Source of the DNA: Intoshia linei
Lineage: Eukaryota > Orthonectida > Rhopaluridae
Direction: 5' to 3'
Assembly (NCBI GenBank): GCA_001642005.1
Contig: LWCA01000303.1
Coordinates: forward strand, 1-32,940
Length of the DNA stretch: 32,940 bases
Shown here: positions 1 to 11,000 of the stretch, piece after piece
Layout: each line of letters opens with the position of its first letter
Position numbering within the stretch: position 1 is the first letter of the stretch
Translations under genes and position numbers: made by a program
The notes under the pieces: generated by a model
Seen by the model: the letters and a program-made list of their open reading frames with translations, nothing else
Databases searched by the model: none
What the model was told of the DNA's origin: nothing

Positions 1-208
1 CACTGTATAGTGTGTTTAAAGTCATTATGTGCCTACCCTTGTTTTTTTGAATATAATATATTAATTTGGCGTGATATGAACATATCCGAAGAATCATCTG
101 AAAATTGTTAATAAATAATATGTATATTGTAAATTCAATCTAATTTCAATATCTATCAGTTTAAAATATATATAAAAACCTTTTCTTATTTTTATCATAT
201 TCTTCATT

Positions 209-568
209 AAAACACCCCTTTCGTATTTTTAAAAAATTTTGAATACATTTATGTACGTTTCGTTTGAAATTTTCTTATATTTTGAATCCACCTATATACG
301 TATCGGCTAAAATCTACTGATTTCATGAATGCGTGTATACGTAAAACATGAAATTTGCTTATTTCATCATTATATCTTTCAAGAATTGACACAATAGGGT
401 AAAATATATCAAAATATAAAAATTCAATCATTCTAATTATTACAAAATTAATGTAAAAAACCCTATATAAAATGGTGTAATGGATAAATTTCGTGAAATT
501 AAATTTACATGTATATGTGGAGTGGATAAATTTACATATATATGTGTAATGCATTCCTCAAAGGGTTA
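209..568. repeat. Possible piggyBac-like MITE remnant
   Basis: The right edge reads CAAAGGGTTAA (557-567), the inverse of the TTAA-CCCTTTG terminus typical of piggyBac elements. A weaker counterpart, TTAA followed by AACACCCCTTTCG, lies near 209. The 101-codon minus-strand frame inside (554-249) is low-complexity and is not considered a gene. Positions 1-208 and 569-864 show only AT-rich sequence with no gene that can be supported. Confidence 0.3.
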
Positions 569-864
569 ATAATAATTATCAATTTAAACTGATAAAATTT
601 TTTGTTGAAGTTTCTATAGTGCACCATAAAAGTTGCAAGGACTTTTTTATGACCAGTTCAGAGTGAATTATGTGTAAATTTTTTTTATTTTGTCGCAAAT
701 GGAGTATACATCAATTTGTAAAGTTTTTTTGTAAAATCTTCATCTTTCATTCTCTCTTAGTTTTTTACTTCAATTTAAATTAATTTTTCTCCCTTGCACT
801 GCTTATTTATATAACCTAAATATTTATTTAAGTTTTGGACATACTCATTCACTTTTCATTGCAG

Positions 865-2690
865 CTATATCGATGTCGGTGTTGACATAAGTAAGCAATA
901 ATTAAATGTCTTATCGTTAGGGCAAGTATAAGTCCAAAATTTCACATATTAATCAAAAAATTACTGCTAGTATCATGAATATTAGCCAATCAAAAATATA
1001 ATTAGTATTCTATAAAGTCGAAAAAGTAAGAATTTGGGAATAATTACTAATTAGTACAGAAAGACGTCATTTTTTATTTCGTTAAACCAATTTATTTCAA
1101 TATGCGCACAGTTAAAAATTGAAAACGAGCTATACATCGTTTTACGGAGGTCAGGCAAATCTAATTTTTTTCTTGAAAGAATGATTGCAATTCAAACAAC
1201 TGCATTACAGATTGTATGACATTTACATCGATATTATTATTCAAAAGCTCAACTTTAGGTTTAATAGAATTAAACCAATTAAATTAAATTAAAGAAGTTA
1301 GAAATTCAATCATTTATTTTTTACCAAATATATTACTAACAATTTCGCGGGCCATATAATATGATCTGGCGGGCCACGTTTTAGACCACCTTGTCTTATA
1401 TGAACGTAAATACTTTCTACACAAATTTAAGGATGTACATGATCAATGTTATTAACATATAATAGACAATTTAGTCAAAATTTGAAATTATTTAGTTTGA
1501 CTTTTTAATTAATTTTGTATGAAGGTATAATTTTAGAAAAGGAAAAAATTATGGAAATTTTTTTTTTGAAACAATTTACGACCTGATTTGTTCATACATA
1601 TATTTAGATAAATACGAGAAAGGAGATGTGAAAAATTTATTGGATAATGAAGCTCAAGTTAAAGACGATATTGTTTTTTCAAGTGATGCAACATTTGACA
1701 GTAGTGATGATTTCGATACAAGCTTTATTGATGACGATTCTATGTCTATTGATGGTGTGTTTTTTTTATTCATTTTGAATTGACCAACTCTTAAATAATA
1801 CTTTTAATTTGAAAATACATTTCAATGCTTTTAACTTTAATACCACCTTCAAAGATAAACACGCCAATAAAATTTTCCTAACTTTTCCTATTTCGAATTT
1901 AATCAAAATCGAATAAAATGTTTTATTTATAACTACAAATATCTTTACAATATCCAATTAAGTTTATAAATGCTCACCAAATTTTCATATTATATTCATA
2001 CAATATGTGACAAGTTTATATTTTAAAATTGTTTCTAGTACCCTTATTTTAGAATTGAAATATAATTATATTTGTGTTTAGAGCTGTCTATAATTAATCA
2101 TTGAAATTATAATTAATTAACTACGTTTTGACCTCTTGTTATTTTAATAATTTTAAATCAATCATTAGCGTGTTGTCAACAAATTTAATTCATAACTTTG
2201 GGTCAAAAATCAAGGGAAAGTATTATCATGTTACATAGTTTTTAAAAATGTAGAAAACGAATCAAAACACAAATGTATAACACTATATATAAAATAAAAT
2301 AGAGATATCTCAAAAGAAAAATATTTATAACGACGAAAGAGAAAAATTGGGTGAATATCATTCCGTAAAATGCAGACTTAAAAAGTTGACAAAAACTGTC
2401 GAAAATATGAAAAAAATGGATGTATTTTCACAATCAGTTGTATACGACTCTAGTTATGTAGCTGACAGTTTTGTTGTAAATGATGACGAAATTTCTGGTA
2501 ACATTTAAATAGCATACAATAATATTATTTGTTAAAAATAAGCTTTATTTAAGATACCCATTACTGAAAAACTGACTTATATTTTTTAGATTCTCCAAAA
2601 TACAATTTTGTAAATAAAATGAAAAAACAAAAGTCTAAAAAAAAACGTAAAAGAAATAGAATTTTAAACTTTAATGATAGTGATACCTAA
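865..2690 (+). CDS. 3' part of an unrecognised gene with acidic middle and Lys/Arg-rich tail
   Basis: Exons read at 865-890 (26 nt, after a good TTTTCATTGCAG acceptor and before GTAAGC), 1608-1754, 2303-2497 and 2590-2690. The phases join through (1, 1, 1) and the frame ends at TAA 2688. The 1608 exon could instead begin further upstream, because its frame stays open to an AG near 1535. The encoded part is acidic and Ser/Asp-rich (motifs TSFIDDDSMSID and ADSFVVNDDEIS), has a short charged helix between them, and ends in a strongly basic stretch (KKQKSKKKRKRNR) that looks like a nuclear localisation signal. AATAAA at about 2708 is a plausible poly(A) signal. The start is not found; upstream exons may lie before position 1. 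No family recognised. A nuclear, disordered C-terminal tail is inference. Confidence 0.55.
891..1607. repeat. Long intron with a hAT-terminus scrap
   Basis: This 717-nt stretch is read as an intron of the first gene. Around 1346-1395 it contains CGGGCCATATAATATG and GGCGGGCCACGTTTTAGACC, the kind of GGCCCGC-containing terminus seen on the hAT-like element at 26038. No partner terminus or target duplication was found, so it is called a remnant. The rest is AT-rich and featureless. Confidence 0.35.
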
Positions 2691-2805
2691 TTGTAAATAT
2701 TTTTGTAAATAAATTTCTAAAGAATTGTGTCAAATGTATCATGGAGAAAAATAATACATGAACTTTTTATTTAGACAATTTAATTAGAGTATATTTTAAA
2801 ATAAA

Positions 2806-3459
2806 ATGACTGCACCAACTTATTGGTATTGGGCTAGAGAAAAACCAGCTACAACGAATCAGACTTATGGATATGAATACCGTGTCAAACAAAACTTGAA
2901 AAACACTGAAAAAAAGCAATTAAATTTGAGCACTCCGACACTATGTAGACACGAAAAAGGAAAATATGAACGTCCATTTTCTAATTATTCGTTCTGGCCA
3001 GCGCGACCTACAGCTGAAAATGCAAGCCAACGCCTAGAGAGTGACAAGATTAACGAAAAGGTGAAAAATTCAGAAAAAACTTGTGGAAAATATTACATTG
3101 ACAAATATCGGGCAAAACTACTAAACGAATGTCAAAAATGTAAAAAGCCGTCAAATGATCGTGAACTACAGAAGAAAATGCAAGCTTACAAAAAATGTTG
3201 CGGAACTAATTTTTCTACAAACAAAAATGATGCAAATTATACTGTAAGATCGAAACCCATTCAATTCTTGGTACAGCATTCAGACATTCCTCGTGGTATT
3301 ATAGTTACACGTCGATTACCAAAAAGAAGCAATATAGACGAAACAGAGTTAAAAACACAAGAAAACTTTGAACGAGTGCAGCTTTGGCATACTTTAGCAG
3401 GTTGCTTGGTCAACGTCTACCCGTCTACTGAACATGTTAAAGTTAACTACGAAAATTAA
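2806..3459 (+). CDS. Intronless 217-residue protein of unknown family
   Basis: An uninterrupted frame from ATG 2806 to TAA 3457-3459. It is GC-richer than its surroundings, with mixed charged and aromatic composition, so it does not look like a chance AT-rich frame. The N-terminus has an aromatic cluster (APTYWYWAREKP) and a Pro/Phe/Trp patch (FSNYSFWPARPT) near residue 65. The centre (about 95-135) is Lys- and Cys-rich with CQKC and KKCC pairs. The C-terminal third contains RGIIVTRRLPKR and an aromatic segment with LWHTLAGCLVNVYP. There is no signal peptide or membrane segment. It begins 115 bp after the previous stop and runs convergent with the six-exon gene on the other strand, whose stop is 131 bp away. 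Short Pro/aromatic motifs of this sort occur in axonemal proteins, but no family is claimed. Confidence 0.72.
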   Translation: MTAPTYWYWAREKPATTNQTYGYEYRVKQNLKNTEKKQLNLSTPTLCRHEKGKYERPFSNYSFWPARPTAENASQRLESDKINEKVKNSEKTCGKYYIDKYRAKLLNECQKCKKPSNDRELQKKMQAYKKCCGTNFSTNKNDANYTVRSKPIQFLVQHSDIPRGIIVTRRLPKRSNIDETELKTQENFERVQLWHTLAGCLVNVYPSTEHVKVNYEN

Positions 3460-3590
3460 ACATTAATTTCATTTTTACATATTTAAGAATCTGGTATTTC
3501 GGAATATACAACATTTGAATCCAGATCAGAATTTTGTCCGGAAAATTCTTCCATATCATTTTCTGATATCTAAATTTTTTTATCGAATTT

Positions 3591-4293
3591 CTAAAGGGTG
3601 AATACCTCTGTTTCAGAATCGGTATAGTTTGTATATTCAATAGATTTCAATTCTTTATCAAGGATATTATCAATGTTGTTGAATTTTCTACGACTCGTTA
3701 ACGTGTCAAATTGGTTATTTGATCTATAATGAAAATGGGTTACATTCATTTCATTAATATACAATTTGTTTGAATATTCATCGGAAGTTATATTATTTTC
3801 TTTATCTATATTCATATTTTTTAGTAAAAAAACTTTACCTATTTTTTCTTCATAAAGTTGAGACCTAAAATTAAGTTAACTAAATTAAATTGAGTTGTTA
3901 AATTCTTACCTCCTTTTGATATTGTTATATGTCTAAATATAAATAAAAGTTTTTATTATAAATCATTTTATTTACATTTGTTGTTTCTGTTTTTGTCATA
4001 TTCAGAGAATCCAACATGGAATTTAAATCTCGTTCATTTGTAGCATACGTTAAAGTTAGTCGCCTTTTTTGATAAATTGTTACGAGGCTTTGATATATTT
4101 TTAAATAACATTTAAAGTTTAATTCTAAAACAAAATTAAACATTTAAATTTACATAGTAAATACTTTTTTCTAAAATGAGGTCCAGAGATGTTTCACAGC
4201 CTTCCATGTCATGGTTCATAATTTCTCTTAAATCATATCTACATGAAAATAAGTGACTATATAAAATGTATACATTGCAAATAAATATTCCAT
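3591..4293 (-). CDS. Six-exon 168-residue helical protein, unknown family
   Basis: Exons on the minus strand are 4293-4274, 4238-4165, 4124-3976, 3932-3910, 3864-3839 and 3805-3591. Intron lengths are 35, 40, 43, 45 and 33 nt, all GT...AG. Phases close throughout and the sum is 507 nt, giving 168 residues plus TAG. The start ATG is at 4293. The product begins MEYLFAIYDLREIMNHDMEG, is charged and probably helical to about residue 110, and then has a disordered Asn/Ser/Asp/Thr-rich tail ending ETEVFTL. Exons of 20, 23 and 26 nt are notable. Only the last exon and part of exon 3 show up as plain frames; the rest is visible only through splicing. Coiled-coil or adaptor-type function is a guess. 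It is convergent with the intronless gene at 2806-3459. Confidence 0.75.
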
Positions 4294-4826
4294 ATTTTAT
4301 AATAAACTAGCTTGACTGTTTTGTATTCGTATAAACAGCACCTAGCTCTACCGAGGACGGACTTTTCTAATTATACCAAAAATCTTGCATAAAAATGCCA
4401 CTATTCAATATAACCAATTTTTTTAAAGTAATGTTCCCTAACGTTTCAAGACAATTTTCTATTTTTAAATTCTGAAACCTTTCTATAATCTTTATTTTTG
4501 TTTTAATGAAATAATTTCCCCAAAAAAATTGTAAACAGTAAATTCTTTTGTTAAAATAAATGCTTAACCCTTTCACTGTTTAAGAACCACTGGTGGTTCT
4601 CAGTAGATTGTCTTCACACGTTTGAGAACCACGGGTAGTACTCAGTAAATATCTTGTAAAATTTTATTTTTTTAGCAAAACTTTATAGGGAGTTTTTAGG
4701 AATTTTTTTAACCAAATTTATTAATGATATCGAATAAACTAAATAATCATCAAAAAATTATAATGATTTAATTATATTATATATGATAAATAGGCTATAG
4801 ATGTTCATGTTTTAGATTGTAGCAAG
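4294..4826. repeat. Gap with a piggyBac-like left terminus
   Basis: TTAACCCTTTCACTG at about 4564 has the TTAA target plus CCCTTT start of piggyBac-type termini. It is followed by two related subrepeats, AGAACCACTGGTGGTTCTCAG and GAGAACCACGGGTAGTACTCAG, each ending CAGTA. No right end was recognised. The minus-strand frame at 4576-4367 is not supported as a gene. Confidence 0.4.
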
Positions 4827-5518
4827 CAGGGATTGGAAATAATTGATTGCAATCAATTATTTTGTATAAACCAATTGTTTGCTAAATATTAATTTTTCAA
4901 TTAATTGGTTTTTTTCATATAACTGAAAGAATATAAATTGAATCTTTTTATTGACGAATGGTTGGATGAAAAAATTAATTAAATTTTTTTTATGTAGTTC
5001 GAAAATTAAATTAATAATTATACATATAATTTATAATAACCACAACATTAAGTTGACACTGTCACGCTCGTTGTAGCGTATCAAAGTTCCACCAATGCTT
5101 TATTTATTTTCAGAAACAATTTTATTTCCAAATTCGAAGAAAAAAATAATATAAAAATATTTTCTAAATACTATTTTGCAAATAAAATATAATGCAACTA
5201 AAATAGTTTGACACTGTATAATAAAATATTAACAACTTTTCATTATTCTATGCAATTTTAGAAAAATAGAAAGCGTTTGTCACCAGAAAAATAATGTATT
5301 TAACCTACTAGCTTGATTTTTATGTAATTCAAATAAATAGCATCCTAGTATTCCTTATAACCACATGACAGTTTTTTAAAAATGATTATGATATTGTTAT
5401 TAATCTTCAATTAATTGGAAAATATTTTTTCATTTATTAATTAATTGAAAAATAATTTTTAAACATACAATTAATTGATTATTTTTCAATAATTTTTACC
5501 AATTAATTCCAATCCCTG
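4827..5518. mobile_element. Non-autonomous hAT element, 692 bp
   Basis: The terminal inverted repeat begins CAGGGATTGGAA at 4827 and its inverse TTCCAATCCCTG ends at 5518. The flanking 8-bp target duplication GTAGCAAG is exact (4819-4826 and 5519-5526). Subterminal regions are full of CAATTAATTG-type motifs on both strands. There is no transposase frame, so it would depend on a source elsewhere. Confidence 0.9.
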
Positions 5519-5729
5519 GTAGCAAGTAGATAAAGAGATTTTTTGCAAAGTGTACATTCCATGTGGTAAAAAAAACCACCTCAAAATATGGGGGTAAAAT
5601 TCTTGAAAATATTGTAAAAACAATTTCACTAAAAACCCCCTCAAAATACGGAGAAAAAAATGTCCTAAAACCCTCTTTAAAATTCGCTAAAACCCTGTTT
5701 AATATGGTCAAAAAATTCTTTGAAGATAA

Positions 5730-6095
5730 CTGTATGAACTGTATTTTTTTTAAAATTCTGAGACTATTTTTAATTTTTAAAAAAGGTAATTTGTGGTTTT
5801 GGGCATGCAAATGTAACTTTTTGAAATTTAAATTTATGACAATGTTCATGATTCTAAAATATATATCAGACTCAATATTTTTTTAAACTATATGACTCGT
5901 TTTTTTTATAAAAAAGGATAATTAGGATTTTTGACTCGTAAGATGTAAATTTCTGAGATTGAAATTTATCTTATTTTCACCACCGGAAAAAAATGTACTA
6001 GAAATATTAAATTTTTAAAATTTTAAGACTCTTAGTTATTGAAATAAATAATAACAGACAGACAAAGAAAAAGTTATATATCTAAGTTAGAATGT
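5730..6095 (+). repeat. Family A dispersed repeat, partial copy
   Basis: Shares ordered blocks with the copies at 9120, 18205, 23290 and 27055: a GGTAATTTGTGGTTTTG block, ATTTAAATTTATGA, GACTCGT...GGA(T/C)AA, CCCGTAAGATGT-like text, GAAATTTATCTTATT, CCGGAAAAAA and a terminal CAGACAGACAAA run leading to TATATCTAAGTTAGA. Overlapping long frames on both strands at about 5496-5886 are products of this repeat, not genes. Confidence 0.75.
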
Positions 6096-6114
6096 TAAGG
6101 GGCAATCAACATTG

Positions 6115-6360
6115 GGAAGTATTTTAATGAAAAATTTTCAGTATTTTCAACAAAAATTGTCAGTATAAATTTTAAAATGTCAGTATGCAATTACATATTT
6201 GTCAGTTTTTAATTTAAATACTGACAATCAATTATTTATACTAATACCTACAATACTGAAAATCCATTATATCAACTGACAATTCAATATTTCTACTGAC
6301 AAACCATTTAAAATACTGACACTTTACAGATTAAAATACTGACGCGATAAATACAAGCCA
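6115..6360. repeat. Fold-back array of TCAGTAT / ATACTGA units
   Basis: The left half carries about four copies of a (G/T)TCAGTAT-type motif spaced 15-30 bp apart. The right half carries about six copies of the inverse ATACTGAC. The whole could fold into a large imperfect hairpin. The same design fills the centre of the hAT element at 10756-11192. A degenerate hAT-like terminus (CAGAGTC...CCGTGGAGAG) follows at about 6405. Confidence 0.7.
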
Positions 6361-7080
6361 TCAACATTTCAGTACAAACAAAAATATGTTTATCAATTAA
6401 AATTGTTCAGAGTCAAGAGACCCGTGGAGAGAACGCTTGCTAAATTTTAAAAACGTTTTTTCGTTTCTAGGAGATCGAGCATGGCGGGTTAGGCTAAATA
6501 ATATATAATGTACTCTGAAATGGAGGGAAATTTTTTGGAAAATAAATTGAAGGCATCATCAAAATTAATATAATCCAAATTTTCTGCGCCTTTTTTGTAG
6601 TAATGCATTGCCTGCAAGGTTTGACGAAAGTTCATCTAAAATAATTGAAAATATAATATATTTCAAATTTATTTTTACTTTTATGCTGGTATCAGGGCCC
6701 ATTTGACTATATGCCACTATATATCATGCCCCCGAAAATAGACTATTCTATTATAAAAATAAAATTTACATTAATATGTATATTAATGTAGATTTACACG
6801 ATTTCACAAAAAGTGCTGTCAAAAGGCGGTATTAATTTTTATTTCAGAATTTAAATAAAGAAATAATTACATTGTAGTAATTTCCTTTTTTTCGAAAAAA
6901 CCAGCTGACCAATTCAATTAGGGCATACGACTTTATAAAACAGACAGCACATTACGCTTCCATTATATAAACTATATGGGGAAATCGGGCTGCGACACTA
7001 CTTGACTATACCTGTAATACAGACCTTTTTGAGCAATTTTATAAAAATAATAAAATTATAATAACATTTAAGATACGTGT
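6361..7080. repeat. AT-rich gap with transposon debris
   Basis: Contains CAGAGTC...CCGTGGAGAG near 6405, related to the 11192 terminus. It also has a near-palindrome (TACATTAATATGTATATTAATG) near 6768 and no gene that can be supported. This is the 3' flank of the minus-strand FOP-like gene. Confidence 0.3.
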
Positions 7081-7787
7081 TTAAAATATTACGTCTGTAT
7101 TAATATTATTGGTAGATTCAACACCATTGAAATACTTTTTTAGAAATTGATCAGCCCTGGAAATACTGAGACGCGTATTAAAATTTTCCTTATCAAAGGC
7201 ATTCTCGTTGCATGTAAGTTTAAGATATTTGTCTACAATAGCAGCTAAGAGAGGTTCACTATACAAATCTTGGTAATTTCCTTCATCAATATTTAACTGA
7301 CGTTTAATTTCTTCACGTTTAGGTCCCAAGTTCTTTTTAAAAAAATATTAAAAAATCATTAATTAACAAACGTATTGAACATCTGTTTTGTATAAGCAAT
7401 GGGTAGAACAAAACTTCATAGAAATTAAAAAATCATTGACGAGTCCAACCAACAATTGACCTTAAATAATTGTTATTTTTATTTTTTAAATTTTTAGTTA
7501 CCATTTGAGACGTTATGAATGCGTATATCCCGATTTTGAATTGTATCATTTGATTCAGTCTATAAATGTTTGATTAACTAATTTGATTAACAATTAAAAA
7601 CGTCATATTTATTATCGGGGTTTTCAATAGCGTTAAATATATCGTAGCGTAAATTTTTCTAAATATAAAATTAAGTTTAAAAAACAAACATTTTAATAAC
7701 CTTTAATTCGTTCAATTTACCATTCTTGTTTAGATACGAAAATACTAAATTATCTAACGAGTCTTCATCGTCATCGTGTTGACTCAT
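7081..7787 (-). CDS. CEP43: FOP/FOR20-family (CEP43-like) centrosomal LisH protein
   Basis: Five exons on the minus strand: 7787-7701, 7658-7602, 7559-7502, 7460-7372 and 7332-7081, with introns of 42, 42, 41 and 39 nt. All phases close, giving 180 residues. Residues about 10-48 (LDNLVFSYLNKNGKLNELKK followed by NLRYDIFNAIENPDNK) match the conserved N-terminal helix pair of FOP and FOR20. Residues about 68-97 (NGQLLVGLVNDFLIS...) fit the LisH dimerisation motif, best in FOP style. The segment REEIKRQLNIDEG...PLLAAIVDKYL corresponds to the helix after LisH in both proteins. Known members sit at centrosomes, centriolar satellites and ciliary basal bodies. At 180 residues it is close to FOR20 (CEP20) in length and lacks FOP's long C-terminal tail, so CEP20 orthology is the main alternative. 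The start lies 228 bp after the stop of the upstream coiled-coil gene on the same strand. Confidence 0.85.
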
Positions 7788-8014
7788 GATTTATTTTGTT
7801 TTTAATTTGTCATATTTTAGTTTTATAATTTCAAAAATGTAATTTTATAAAGTGGTATTAATAAAGTTACACAATTACAATGTTGATTCATTTTTACCAA
7901 TTTTGTCCATAGTAATCACACTTATCTACACTTGAGGTTTCCAAATAAACAATATTACATTTCTATTAAAGTTAAAATTAAAAGATTAAAAAATAATTAT
8001 CCTATTTTTCTTTT

Positions 8015-11000
8015 TTAATTTTTAAGGTACTTAAATTTTATATATTTTGGGGCATAGATAAAGGGAATTTTAGTGGTATTGTTCAATATCTCGAAAATAT
8101 ATAAAGTGAATCGCAAATAAGAATTGACCAGACCTGATATATCAACCTCAAATAATGTTCGTGAAGAAATTTCCTTTGGTTTATAATATACACTATCAAA
8201 CCAATCACCCTTAACCTTAGTTAAAATTATAAAAATTAGTAAATGAAAGCATTTTGTAATATTTATTTATGTATAATATTCATTAAAATATTGTTCATAC
8301 ACATGTACTCTTTATGTATTGATTCTAAGGTCTTTGAGTTGACTTTATCGTGTTTTTTTTTGTTTAAATTCTAAAATTAAAACTGATAACTGATGAATTT
8401 TTTAAATTAATTTAATTAATAATTAAGTGTTTAATGATGGTTCAATATTTAATGTTATAAAAGGATTAATCATTTATAAATGAATTGAATATGCTTATTG
8501 GGCTGTTAGTTTTTGACAAAATTTTAGATTGACAGAATTCCACCCATACCTTAAAGACGTTAGTCAACAATTTCTAAAAAAAAAGTATACCTTTTTTTAA
8601 AAATTCATTTAGGGTAAATATTTTTTAAGAATTGAGAGTTCTGTTAGCATTATATATGTTATTACTATGGAAAATATAAAAAATTAGAAAGAAAGTAAAA
8701 AAAGTCCAAATTTCACATCAATTAAAAAATAGATTGGAAAAAATAAAAAATATAATAAATTACATCAATTTCAACATTTTCTAATTTTTGCATTATATCC
8801 GTTTTCTCTCGATGAATTATTCTACAAAATTTTATTTGATCATCACATTGAGTTTTTAATTTGCTATTTTGGGTTTTAACATAATTTTGTTGTAATCTAT
8901 GAAATAATAAATTAAACGCAATTAATCCTTTCCTTTGAGTGTGTCTGTTCCCGATTATTTAAAAAACTATGTAACCTAGAATTTAAAAAAACGTTTTGCA
9001 AGATTTATGCAATATCATACAATTAATATTAATTGTAAAAAATTGACAACTGCACGACCATAAAATAACAAAATTCCATTTTGCAATGAAAAAAATTCCG
9101 AAGGAATGAATTATATAGATTTTCACCCATATTTCTTTATTGAAAATGTGTAGAGGTTCACTGCACATTTTTTTTAAAATTGTAGGATCAATATTTACAT
9201 TTTCAATTTTTATTTTAATGGAAATATATGAAAAATATTGGTTGATAATATATTAAAAATTATTTCTCATCGGGAATGCGTAGATTTCTCGGGTTTAACT
9301 TGCGTATTCATATCAACTGGAATAAGCCTATCAGAATAATTTTTTTTTTTAATTTTCGAACCGTTAATTATTTCACATTTTTTGTTTTAATATTATATTT
9401 CGAAAAAAAAATATGAATACTAAAATGCTTTTTTGACCGTGAAATCGTATCTTATTCGGATTGAAATTTTATGTGTGTCAACAGGATACAACTGTACCAC
9501 CTGTATTTTTTTAAATTCTAGAGCTGTTTTCATAAAAAAAGGGTAATTTGGGGTTTTGGCTCTGAAGATATAATTTTTTTAAATTTAAATTTATGATAAT
9601 GTTTATTAAAATCCGTATCACCGTATATATTTTTTTAAATTTTCCAACTCGTTGATTTTCAAAAAGAGGGACAACTAGGGTTTTTGACCCGTAAGATGTG
9701 AAATTGGAAGGTTGGAATTTATCTTATTATATGTCCCGAAAAAAACTGTAATTGAAATGTGGTCTTTAAAAAGTTCTAAGAGTGGTAGTTATTTCAATAA
9801 AGTGGAACACACAGACAGACAGACAAACAAAAATCGCGTAGCCTTTTATATAAGTTAGGATTTGCATCTTCCAATTTTTTCAAAAAATTTAGATATTCAA
9901 AATTTTGAGTAAGAATTCAAAAATCTACATTTTAATCTCAGAAATTGACCAATTTGTGTTTTGCCATTTACAACATATTACATTTATTATTTACTAAAAT
10001 TTAGTTTAGATTTAGTCTAAATCAGAGGTATGGAAAATTCAGCCTTGTGAACAAATTAATTATTTTTCATTTAAAATTATTTTAGTTACTACATTTTTAA
10101 AATATTAATTTTTGGTAAAATGAGATTTTTCAGAAAAATATTGGTATATAAGGATATTTCCTTTAAGGGTTAGTAAAATTAGTTTTTTTTTGAGATCAGA
10201 TGGAGATACTTTTTTCCTTAAGGGTTAGTAAAATTTTGGTTTTTCTTCATAAGATTTTACTAAATTGAATAAAATATGCTAAAAATATATCATTCACCTT
10301 AATCATCTAAAATTTTTGCATTCAACCCCTAATACAATTATTCACCCCTGATTCACCATAAGAAGCATTGCTGTATTTGATTAAATTTTGTTTAGAAAGC
10401 TGAGGCCTTATTAATTTTTTTTGGGACATTACTGTTGCTTTCCAACAGTAAATGCTTCCCCACCTCTGGTCTAAATCTTATTTCGATTCGAAGTAATATT
10501 TCGAAGAACCCAGTAAGCCTGGATGCACACATAATTTAAACAAACTTTGATGTAAGCAAAAATTTACTGGTTCTTTTTTAAAATGTGCTTAAATTTATCG
10601 TAAATTGTCACCATTTCAGTCTTGTAGGTATAAATTAATTTGTCTCGTTTGTCAATGTCTATTTCTAAATATAAATTAAATTAATTTATACTTGTAAATA
10701 TAAATTGTACAAGTGTAGTTAAATCCTTAAATAGTATTTGAAAATGTTGTGTAAACAGAGTCGTGGAAAGCCAGCATATACAATTGTAGCCCCTATAAAA
10801 AATTTAAAAAAATGGGACCTCTATACATTGCTTAATCGATCGTTCATTATCTAAAAATTAAAAATACTGTTGGAATTCACATTGTTTATCGAAATTTTTG
10901 TATACTTAAGAAATTTTTCAACATTACCTATTAATAAATTTAAAAAGGGCTTGTATTTATACGTCAGTATTTAAATAGTTTGTCAGTAAAAATATTAAAT

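Noticed and set aside
249-554. 101-codon minus-strand frame rich in Tyr, Phe and Ile
   Set aside because: Low-complexity product of a repeat next to a piggyBac-like terminus; no splice or family support.
865-2690. Assignment of the acidic-tail gene to FANCM or another helicase
   Set aside because: Short FIDDD and SFVVNDDE motifs are suggestive only; no helicase domain is in the window.
5496-5886. Overlapping 107- and 117-codon frames on opposite strands
   Set aside because: Both lie in a family A repeat copy; other copies are not open in these frames.
8983-9168. 61-codon minus-strand frame
   Set aside because: Matches the start of family A, seen again in reverse near 23000; no coding signature.
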